Assembly (NCBI RefSeq): GCF_036324505.1
Contig: NC_086352.1
Span: forward strand, 24,854,637-24,918,636
Length of the DNA stretch: 64,000 nucleotides
Direction of reading: 5' to 3'
Source of the DNA: Eleginops maclovinus
Lineage: Eukaryota > Chordata > Actinopteri > Perciformes > Eleginopidae
This document shows positions 55,400 through 62,959 of this stretch, piece after piece. The notes below the pieces were generated by a model. It saw only the letters and a program-made list of their open reading frames with translations. It did no database searches and had not been told where the DNA came from. Every line of letters begins with the position of its first letter. Position 1 is the stretch's first letter. The position numbers and the translations under genes were made by a program.

Positions 55400-56110
55400 G
55401 CTGTTTCTACCACTATTAAAGTAGGCAGTGTAAAAAATGTTCTTTTATTCGAAGTCCAGGAGTCGATTTAAAAGAAAACGAAGTGAAGCTCCTCATGTAA
55501 ATTTTAAAAGGAGTATTTAATAAAAGGATGCAGCAGTAGGTTTTACAAAAGTTTCACAGCTGTGGCTCAATAGCCCGGTACACTCGTCCACAGGCCGCTG
55601 AATGAGTGGAGCTCATCAGTAGTTGCTGTCTGGCGGTCCGGAACAAAAGAGAGATCGATTTCACAATACTAACATGTTTTATAGAACCACCCTCTTCCGG
55701 TCATAAAATAAACAACTTCAAAATAAGACGAGCTCCGGTCTCGTCCTCTCATTGGTTGGTAGCGGGGCTGGATCCTGTCGGCCGCTTGTCCTCACATGGG
55801 GTTCTCCAGACTCTTCTATTGGCTGACGTCGTCGGGTGCGGGTCCTCCTATGACGTCACCGTCGCCTTCTTGTTAGCGACTCTTGAAGCTCACCTACGAT
55901 ATTCTATTACGCAATCCTTCTGAGGTTTATCAGTTATTAAACACGCAATAGTATTACTGCAGCATCAATGCGTGAGAGGTAGAGGCGGTGTGTTTAGTAT
56001 GTAACTCCACGTGTCCTTCTCCCTCTACTCATATATACAATACAATATTAGCTATATGCTATCTGAGGCTAAAAACAACATCCGGTAGTGCTACCGGAAT
56101 TGGAGAAATA
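55400..56110. other. Unassigned, partly GC-rich noncoding block
   Basis: Between the BED remnant and the zinc-finger gene. It holds two poly(A)-like TTTATT hexamers (minus strand) near 55443 and 55517 and a promoter-like cluster at 55750-55870. The combination could be part of a solitary LTR on the minus strand, but I found no convincing TG..CA borders or duplication. Confidence 0.3.
55751..55858 (-). promoter_or_regulatory. Orphan promoter-like cluster (CCAAT boxes and CRE)
   Basis: ATTGGTTGG at 55751, ATTGGC at 55818 running into TGACGTC at 55824, and a full CRE TGACGTCA at 55851-55858. The CCAAT boxes read forward on the minus strand. No coding exon is visible immediately downstream on either strand. 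Confidence 0.35.
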
Positions 56111-56139
56111 TGGTCCGTCCAGAAACAGTGAATTATCTT

Positions 56140-57785
56140 TTAATGTTCCGTTTCAATATATTGACTATTTCTTAAAGCAGGCAGACTTGATATGTGACCA
56201 TGTAACCTACAACCAAATTTAGGCTTGAGTTTGCAATCAACAAGGCAGGTTGACGGGCACAGCGACACTGGCAGGCTGGAAATGAAAGCACACAGCGCAA
56301 TGGCCAGGTGATGCAGTGAGGAGGAGGAGGCAGGAGATGGTGTTGGAGTGGTGGTGTCTCCAGCAGCAGAGGCCAGGTGATGGAGAGAGGAGGAGGCAGG
56401 AGATGGTGTTGGAGTGGTGGTGGCCAGGTGATGCAGTGAGGAGGAGGAGGAGGAGGAGAAGGCAGGAGATGGTGTTGGAGTGGTGGTGGCCAGGTGATGC
56501 AGTGAGGAGGAGAAGGCAGGAGATGGTGTTGGAGTGGTGGTGGCTCCAGCGGCAGAGGCCAGGTGATGCAGTGAGGAGGAGGAGGCAGGAGATGGTGTTG
56601 GAGTGGTGGTGGCTCCAGCAGCAGAGGCCAGGTGATGGAGAGAGGAGGAGGCAGGAGATGGTGTTGGAGTGGTGGTGGCTCCAGCGGCAGAGGCCAGGTG
56701 ATGGAGAGAGGAGGAGGCAGGAGATGGTGTTGGAGTGGTGGTGGCTCCAGCGGCAGAGGCCAGGTGATGGAGGGAGGAGGCAGGCGAACATTGAGGCAGT
56801 TGGTTGAAACAATGATTAACGTGTTTTGTAAGCTGGTTTTTCTTGATTACTGTTTGTGTGCAGTACAAACAGTGGAAGTGTGCAATTGACCTACACGGTC
56901 GGTTGCACTTACAGATGTAGTATTCTGTGAAACAGAAACAAAACCACACATCAACAACTCTACTCTATAGAATATACTGGTGTAAAACAATGTTTAAAAT
57001 CCTACCTCCATGATGTACAGCATGTTGAATATGGTTAGTGATATGGCCCTTGAATTTATGCTCATGGTCTGTTGAAAATGGGCAGCACGGGCATCTGTAG
57101 ATCCCCTCCTCTAGATATTCCTTGGTTGCAGGACAATCTTTAAAGTGTGTTGGGTGCTGAAAACATTTAAACATTATACATGTTATTTAATATGATGGTA
57201 AAGGGGCTTATGCATGTATTTGCACCTCACCATTAAGAATACAAGACATACAGTTTTCTGCGCATGCCATTTCTGTGCTACTGGTGCAATACAAGTATTA
57301 CTTTGAACATTAGCAGTATCTCTTGCAATGACTAAAACTATGCAGAGAGAATTATCATAATTGTATCAAAGTGAAATGATAAAACGACTACTTAGCTAAC
57401 ATTATGTAGCTAGTCCAACACCGAAACTGAAGCTTGTCAAGTTGAACACGTGCTTCGCGCTATCAACAGTCAAGCTCACACTAATCTTGCATAAATGTTT
57501 AAAACGGGAAATATATGTGTAGTTTTGTACAGCAGGACAAATACAGCATGAACTCAATTTCACAAGATACATCTTTGCATGCGGTTGGAAAAAGCTATCG
57601 CCAGCTAAAGTTAAATTGACAAGATAACACTGCTTTTATCTACCGTATCTATCTATCTTACGTTATACGACATGCAAGTAACATCAAATGTCATAGATAT
57701 TTTAACCAGTGCATCATTGTGCGACAGGGTCAACGAAGTAATGTCGTTATGAGCATAAAAGTATGTATTTTTCACTTACCGCCAT
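56140..57785 (-). CDS. C2H2 zinc-finger protein with Pro/Ser/Thr repeat tail, three exons
   Basis: Minus-strand exons: 57780-57785 (ATG GCG), 57006-57156, 56140-56924; 942 bases, 313 residues, phases consistent and all introns GT-AG. Seen: first finger YRCPCCPFSTDHEHKFKGHI, spacing C-x2-C-x12-H-x3-H; second FHCLYCTQTVIKKNQLTKHV, C-x2-C-x12-H-x2-H followed by Cys; then eight copies of LHHLA with TTTPTPSPA spacers (the minisatellite), and an unrelated C-terminal 58 residues. I do not recognise the family. The first exon shares a 208-bp divergent promoter region with the plus-strand exon at 57994. Inference: a nucleic-acid-binding protein, either host or of mobile-element origin; its position next to the 958-codon ORF is suggestive but unproven. 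Confidence 0.7.
56295..56785 (-). repeat. 66-bp coding minisatellite
   Basis: Seven full or shortened units plus a partial eighth, each encoding LHHLASAAGATTTPTPSPAS-like residues (22 per full unit). Two units lack the SAAG part and one carries an expanded serine run. Units are nearly identical, so copy number probably varies between individuals. The frame stays open through all units. The plus strand gives a spurious Arg/Trp-rich ORF. Confidence 0.92.
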
Positions 57786-57993
57786 AACGTTAGTCTTCTG
57801 TCTGTAAAAACGCGACTGTCGTAGGTGGATTCCGGAAGGCTCAATGTAATCTAAACCTAGCACTAACCCTAACCCTGGAACGTGATTGGACGAGCCCCTC
57901 ATTAATATTCATGATCTCCCGGAATCCACCTACGTTTTGCACACACGCTGTAAAAACTGCTGTTCTCACGTTTGAGCATGTGACGTAATCAAT
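57786..57993. promoter_or_regulatory. Divergent promoter region with 16-bp inverted repeat
   Basis: 208 bp between the minus-strand zinc-finger start and the plus-strand ATG at 57994. It contains CGTAGGTGGATTCCGG at 57820-57835 and its exact inverse at 57919-57934, an inverted CCAAT (GATTGG) near 57885, and a CRE-like TGACGTAA at 57981. Two TAACCC telomere-like units near 57865 look incidental. Confidence 0.5.
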
Positions 57994-58120
57994 ATGGCCG
58001 ACTTGGACATTTTCAAAATGGCCGACTTGGATATTTTCAAAATGGCCGACTTGGACATCCCGCAGGCTGCAGCGAAAGGCTACTCGCGCAATGAGCGGCA
58101 CGAGTTGGAGCGCGGAAACG
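57994..58120 (+). CDS. Putative first coding exon with triplicated MADLDIFK motif (partial)
   Basis: ATG at 57994, then two units of MADLDIFK and a third MADLDI followed by PQAAAKGYSRNERHEL and a donor-like G|GTAGTG at 58120/58121; unspliced, the frame ends at a TGA near 58166. Each 24-base unit restarts with AAATGGCCGAC, also a YY1-like site. No second exon was identified; the sequence immediately downstream is the candidate transposon at 58191. It may be the first exon of a gene disrupted by that insertion, or an untranslated initiator repeat. Confidence 0.35.
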
Positions 58121-58190
58121 GTAGTGTTATTGCGTCAACAATATTGATATATATTTTGTATATATGACTTGGCGTTCAAACGACGCGCAA

Positions 58191-58420
58191 TTGGTACCAA
58201 GGGTAAGGGGGGGATAATCATCAAGTTCAAAATTCAACACACCCATTTGGGACTTGATTAACACTATCAATACAAGAACTTTGACACCAAAAGTAACTCT
58301 GTATCTTGAAAATAACCCCCCACCCCTTGAAAATGAAAAAAAGAACCCCAAAAGTGGCATTTTCTGCACATTCCGCCTGGTATGCATAAGCTGTTCTTAC
58401 TGTTTGCCTATATACTGTTG
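58191..58420 (+). repeat. Left inverted repeat of the candidate transposon
   Basis: Matches the reverse complement of about 62190-62386 with matching landmarks at equal spacing, and matches 58437-58615 in direct orientation. Confidence 0.65.
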
Positions 58421-58436
58421 AATAAATGCTTTCAAA

Positions 58437-58615
58437 CCCATTTGATATTTAATAAACACTATTAATAGAAGAACTGTTACACCTCAAAGTGACCCTGTAT
58501 CTTGAAAATAATCCCCCATCCCTCTTTAAAATTAAAAAAAGAACACAAAAAGCGTTTTTTTTAGCTGTTCTGCCCTTTGTATGCATTCACTATTCTTACA
58601 GTCTGCCAATACTAA
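58437..58615 (+). repeat. Internal direct copy of the left repeat
   Basis: Shares ACCCATTTG, AACACTAT, AAGAACT, CTGTATCTTGAAAATAA and AAAAAAAGAAC with 58240-58420 in the same order and orientation, clearly diverged. Confidence 0.75.
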
Positions 58616-58670
58616 AAGACTAAACTCATTTGGAAATGTTTTATTTCAAATACAAAACAGTTAATTCATT

Positions 58671-58676
58671 TTTATT
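58671..58676 (-). terminator. Poly(A) signal of the 958-codon ORF
   Basis: TTTATT on the plus strand (AATAAA on the minus strand), about 52 bases past the stop; another at 58640-58645. Confidence 0.6.
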
Positions 58677-58727
58677 CAGTCACATTGACATGGAAAGAAC
58701 TTGAACTTGTCAGTCTTAAGTAGCACC

Positions 58728-61604
58728 TCACATTTTTCTTAGCCTTTCAAGACTTTCTTGGAATTTTGCATATTCCAGTGTGGTTCGGTCACTCCTCTTG
58801 CCTAGGTACGCCATGAGAGCATCTCCAAACTCCTGTGCTGTTTTCATCCTCCTCTTCCCACTTGGCAGTGTCACCTGGATTCTGAAGATAGGATCGACTT
58901 TAGGCAGAAGCGTGGTGCTTTCTCTGGCAAACTGAACCTCAAGCTTCATGCTCTGCAGCTTTGCGTTGTTGTTCAGACTTTCATCCACAAGGAACTTTTC
59001 AACTTCCCCACTGTCAGTGAAGGGGCCACCTCTAGATTTCAGTGTGTCCAGCATGTCTAGTCTCTTCCTCTCCTTTCTTTGAGCCATCTCCTGTTTCTCG
59101 TCTGCCCCACTCTCGAATTTTGCCTTCATGAGTTTACTCCAGTTGAGTTCAACCTCTCTTTTTGCTTGGGCTGCTGCCTTGAAACCTCTGAAGGACGGAA
59201 TCTGTCCATCCCTAAGCTCCTGGCTCTTCTGTAAAATTATTGACCTACTGACTGCGTTCAGTGTGCCTAGCTTCTTCAGTCTGTAGTCCACCTTGCCACA
59301 TTGTCTCTCCATCCCAATGTTGTGCACAGGGGTGCCATCAATGTTACTAGTCTGTTCACTGACAGGGTAGTCCATTGGGAAGGTCTCCTCATCAATCCCA
59401 TAGTCCCTCCTCTGCCTGGCCAGGACAGTCTTCAGATGGGGCTGCATGAGATCTGTCAGCTTCTTCAATTCATCCAAGTTTTCGGCAGCCACGTCTGACA
59501 CTGAGTTCAGGACCTCTTCCGTGTAGGTCTTCTTTACGCTACTGAAGAGCTTGTCAGACACTACAGGATACTCAGGTGTTGTGAACGTAGTGTAGTTGTC
59601 GCTGATTGGCTGGCCCAAGCCTGTATGCAGTCCCTTGTAGAACTCCCTGAGCTGAGTATGGGTAGAATCTTTCTCTATGGTTCTGGCATAGAAGGGCTCC
59701 ACCAAGTGCACACCCAGGCAGGCAAACACCAAAAGGGCCACTTTGAGGTAGGGAAGCTCCATCACTTCTCTGACGAGGCAGGCCAGGCGGTTGTTTATGT
59801 GAGGGTTCTGGCTCAGGAACTCTGTCAGATGGCCAAAGTGGTATATTAGGACTGCTGCTGCCCTGGAGAGACATCCAAACCTGCTGTCTTTGTAGGAAAA
59901 CAGCACACTGGATACCTGCCTTTGCTCAAGGAAGAGGAGGAATTCCCTGTAGCGGTTCCAGGGTTTGTGGGAATACTCAGGAGCCACCAACTTGAGGCAC
60001 ATGTCCAGTGCCTGTCCAGCCACACTGGCATTCTTGCTGTCTACATCCAGATCCACCATGAAACTCTGTAGCACTTGCTCCATCTTCATATCGGCCTCCA
60101 CCAACCGCATCATTTTATTCATGGCACTGCTGAAGCCCAGTGTAGTGTGGGTGCCACAAAAGATCTGACCTGCTGGTGTTTCCAAGTTGTACATCTCTGC
60201 CAACAGCTTTGAAAACGCTTTGTTGTGCTCTGTGCTGTCAGTCACATGTGCATCTACAAGTTTATAAACATCCTCCACACTGACTCCTCTGACCGACGCC
60301 AGTATTTCGAACCCCATATCCACTTGAATTGCTATGTCCTCAGTGGTCTCTCGATGAATTGGTAAGATAGGCAGAGGAAATGGGCTATCTTGACCCACAT
60401 GCAGCCCTTGTACCATGAACTGGCCTACACCTTTCTTTGTGGTGCTGTCCGATGCATGTGTGATCATTTTACCTTTCTCCTTCTCCTCCTCAAGCTTTTC
60501 CACAACTAGACACAGACTTTGGGCCTCAATTTGCTGTAGAGCTGTCCTTATGCTTCTAGTACTTGGCACTGTATCCTTGTCAAAGACCTCATCAGATTCC
60601 CCAGCACTTTTCCAACTTCGTCCAAACATAGTGTTGCCTACTTCAATCACAGCTGAGCTCGCCTCACTGATAGAAAGTCCCTTTCCTGAGAGATTGACTA
60701 TAGTTGTATTGAAGTCATCCCGGACTTTTCTCTCGGACAATCGTATGTGTTGAAACTCTTGTGGTAGTAGATCTTCATCCATGTCTAGTTCAGCAACATC
60801 TGTGAAGAGTTTTTTCCTTCCTTTGGGTTCTGCTCGCACCTCACTCTCTTTACCCTCCTTTTGAAGCTGTGTGTCAGTCTCAGACATCTGTCTCAGTTGA
60901 TTTGGGGGTGTGCCCTCTTTCTCTTCATCACTGCTGCAGCTGGATTTCTCACCAGTTTCAATCAAGATATCTGTGATATGGTCCAGAGTTTGATATGAGA
61001 ACTGCTGGTCTCTCTTCCTCTGGTACTCTTCGCTCCTCTCCCTCAACCTTTGGGTTCGCATCATGCTATGGTACCAGACAGGGTCCACACCTTTGGAACA
61101 GAACATCCTTCGCTCTGTCTTCTGATCTTCATAGTATTTGTGCTCCATCTCACTCATGCTTACACACCACTCTTTCTCCAGTGATTGCCGCCGTAAAGGG
61201 TCATGGGCAAATACATCAAAGAGCTCAGACTTTGTATGAAATAACTCTTTGTATTGTTTGACAGCCAGTGAGTCTTCTTTCCCTGTTTGTCCATACCTCT
61301 TTCTGCCCTCACTGAACTGTTTCCAGATCCTTTCTACCTTCCTCTGGATGGTGCTCAAGGAAACACAAAACACAGTGTCATGGTAGTACTTGGCGTAGAC
61401 CTGTTTTGCCACCTCCCGTGCTGCCATGGTTGCAGTCACTTTCCCATTGCCCATCTCCAGGTGGTACCGTATCATGCTTATGACACTCTGCAATGTGGGG
61501 AGTTTTGTGGGTGGTTGGAAGTTCTTGGAGGGAGGAAAGTCAGTATCTGCATTATAAATGTTTCCAGTAGATCTAGTTTTGGACATGCATTTGGGCTCTG
61601 CCAT
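58728..61604 (-). CDS. 958-residue protein, putative RNase-H-fold transposase of unknown family
   Basis: Single uninterrupted frame; ATG at 61604 is preceded in frame by TGA 15 bases upstream, which fixes the start, with good context (AGCATGGCA). Seen: residues 35-105 look like a helix-rich DNA-binding segment (LQSVISMIRYHLE, then VSLSTIQRKVERIWKQFSEG); 215-270 low-complexity acidic linker; core with HASDSTTKKG (D386), VDAHVTDSTEHNK (D451/D456), IFCGTHTTLG (C483, H486) and VHLVEPFYART (E636); 830-870 lysine/glutamate-rich. A D..D..CxxH..E order is characteristic of hAT- and Kolobok-like transposases; the assignment of catalytic residues is my inference. No family I can name. A splice acceptor just upstream (TTTCAG near 61642-61647) suggests a spliced 5'UTR. 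The intact length argues against a long-dead copy. Confidence 0.75.
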   Translation of the reverse strand: MAEPKCMSKTRSTGNIYNADTDFPPSKNFQPPTKLPTLQSVISMIRYHLEMGNGKVTATMAAREVAKQVYAKYYHDTVFCVSLSTIQRKVERIWKQFSEGRKRYGQTGKEDSLAVKQYKELFHTKSELFDVFAHDPLRRQSLEKEWCVSMSEMEHKYYEDQKTERRMFCSKGVDPVWYHSMMRTQRLRERSEEYQRKRDQQFSYQTLDHITDILIETGEKSSCSSDEEKEGTPPNQLRQMSETDTQLQKEGKESEVRAEPKGRKKLFTDVAELDMDEDLLPQEFQHIRLSERKVRDDFNTTIVNLSGKGLSISEASSAVIEVGNTMFGRSWKSAGESDEVFDKDTVPSTRSIRTALQQIEAQSLCLVVEKLEEEKEKGKMITHASDSTTKKGVGQFMVQGLHVGQDSPFPLPILPIHRETTEDIAIQVDMGFEILASVRGVSVEDVYKLVDAHVTDSTEHNKAFSKLLAEMYNLETPAGQIFCGTHTTLGFSSAMNKMMRLVEADMKMEQVLQSFMVDLDVDSKNASVAGQALDMCLKLVAPEYSHKPWNRYREFLLFLEQRQVSSVLFSYKDSRFGCLSRAAAVLIYHFGHLTEFLSQNPHINNRLACLVREVMELPYLKVALLVFACLGVHLVEPFYARTIEKDSTHTQLREFYKGLHTGLGQPISDNYTTFTTPEYPVVSDKLFSSVKKTYTEEVLNSVSDVAAENLDELKKLTDLMQPHLKTVLARQRRDYGIDEETFPMDYPVSEQTSNIDGTPVHNIGMERQCGKVDYRLKKLGTLNAVSRSIILQKSQELRDGQIPSFRGFKAAAQAKREVELNWSKLMKAKFESGADEKQEMAQRKERKRLDMLDTLKSRGGPFTDSGEVEKFLVDESLNNNAKLQSMKLEVQFARESTTLLPKVDPIFRIQVTLPSGKRRMKTAQEFGDALMAYLGKRSDRTTLEYAKFQESLERLRKM

Positions 61605-61987
61605 GCTTGATGATGTATGTCATCAGACTGATGTGACTTCTCTGAAATAGATAAATATTCTAAATTAGATTTAGATTAAGTTACAAGCACTAGGTCTAGG
61701 AGAGTGTTAATTAACTTCGGTGCTGCCTACTAATTTAGCTTAATGTAACAGTTAACTAAGTGATTACTGTATAATAAAGTTAGCTGGCTAATTTGAGCAA
61801 AAACATGTCAAATCAACTGTTGCACTAAGCTAGCTAGCTAGCTAGTTTGAGCTATGTTCTTAACAGATAGAAAGCTAAAAGTATGACTAATATTGGAACC
61901 TGACACAAACCAAGCTAAATTATAGTACAATAAATCATATAATAATACAATTAGAATATAATAATTTTGTTTAAAAGGAAAAAACAT

Positions 61988-62089
61988 ACCTGGGACAACT
62001 TTGTTTAACTGCTTGTCTGATGGTGTGTTGAATATGACTGTCTGCTTGGGGATTTCAACGGTTTGCTTGCAGTCAACCAGCAGCCACAA
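61988..62089 (-). other. Possible 5' exon upstream of the 958-codon ORF
   Basis: Minus-strand open stretch reading WLLVDCKQTVEIPKQTV with a good donor CCAG|GTATGT at 61988/61987. Splicing to the acceptor near 61642 does not keep it in frame with the 958-codon ORF, so it would be 5'UTR, or coding for something else. Confidence 0.35.
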
Positions 62090-62189
62090 TGTATTATGTA
62101 AATGTACTTTATCACATTAGAACATTGCAACATCTGACAGGTGAACCAAAGTGTTCTCTTAAGATTTTAGTTGATTTTTAATGATAAAA

Positions 62190-62386
62190 GGGGGGAAAGG
62201 GGGCAAAAAACATGTCCGATTTAGTTTTTTGGGTGGGGTGGGGGGTTTATTTCATGATAGGTACCACTTCCAATACAAAATATCTTCCAAATGACCCAAT
62301 GCACCATCACTGAAGTGGGTGTAATCATTTTCCAATTTTTTTATTTTTAGGCCATTTATCCCCCCCCCCCCTACCAAGGGGCCCAA
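62190..62386 (-). repeat. Right inverted repeat of the candidate transposon
   Basis: Inverted, diverged relative of 58191-58420; includes C and G homopolymer runs at the same relative positions. Confidence 0.6.
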
Positions 62387-62519
62387 AGTAGGCCTACGCT
62401 GAGAAAATATCCCACCCCCCTTTACATTACCAGCCTGAACTGTTGATAAAAGTAAAATAATTTGGTGAGCCCTTGCAAATTATTGCCTCAGTTTCCTGTT
62501 AGAGTAAAGGGAAAGTAAT

Positions 62520-62870
62520 ACTATACTAAGTTATAGTATACTAGGGTGTCAGAAATAGGAAAAAAGTGAAAAACATGAAAACAGTATTTCTAAAATATGT
62601 CAAAATTGATAGTAAGTTGAAAAATATAAAAGAATTCATAGTATACTAAAATATGACCAAAGTCATAGCACGATATGCCGAATATATCACTAAAGAGTCA
62701 TCGTATACTATGTTAAGAGTGTCGAAAAATACCATAGTGTAGTATGTGGAAAATATTGTCATTAAGTATGTCAAGGTATGAAAGAGTTCATAGAGTAGTG
62801 AGTCAAAAAAAAAGGATAAAAATCATAGCATAGTTTTCTCAAGATAACTTTACATACTATGTTGAACATT
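62520..62870. repeat. AT-rich degenerate tandem repeat, right copy
   Basis: Same repeat type as 49060-49570, same orientation. Bases 62609-62641 are identical to 49302-49334, and the following 80 bases align with scattered differences (GACCAAAGTCATAGCA against GACAAAAAGCATAGCA). Confidence 0.75.
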
Positions 62871-62959
62871 TAATATCTTGAATGACATAAGAAATAAAAG
62901 CCTGGGGTTTGTAGAGACAGCCGGGGAAGGTCTACTAAAGGTTGAATGGACCTTGTTCA

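Larger units (their letters stand above)
58191..62386 (-). mobile_element. Candidate unclassified DNA transposon, about 4.2 kb
   Basis: Seen: diverged inverted repeats flank one long intron-free ORF. Left, from outside in: TTGGTACCAAGGGTAAGG, a G run and ATAATCATC, then ACACCCATTT and GTATCTTGAAAATAACCCCC. Right, read inward on the minus strand: TTGGGCCCCTTGGTAGGG, a G run and ATAAATGG, then ACACCCACTT and CTATCATGAAATAAACCCCC, at nearly the same spacing. The ORF (58728-61604) encodes a 958-residue protein with transposase-like acidic residues. A second copy of the left motif lies inside at 58437-58615. No clear target duplication was found, so the outer limits are approximate. Inference: a mobile element of a family I cannot name. 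Confidence 0.6.

Noticed and set aside
55400..55900. Complete endogenous retrovirus or LTR pair
   Set aside because: Poly(A)-like and promoter-like motifs suggested an LTR, but no gag or pol frames, no second copy and no clean TG..CA borders were found.
56316..56807. 163-codon plus-strand ORF rich in Arg, Trp and Glu
   Set aside because: It is the opposite strand of the coding minisatellite; the minus frame continues into zinc fingers while this one has no start context.
57864..57878. Telomere-like CTAACCCTAACCC
   Set aside because: Only two units; too short to be an interstitial telomeric array.
61828..61846. GCTAGCTAGCTAGCTAG palindromic run
   Set aside because: A short tetranucleotide repeat; no sign of function.
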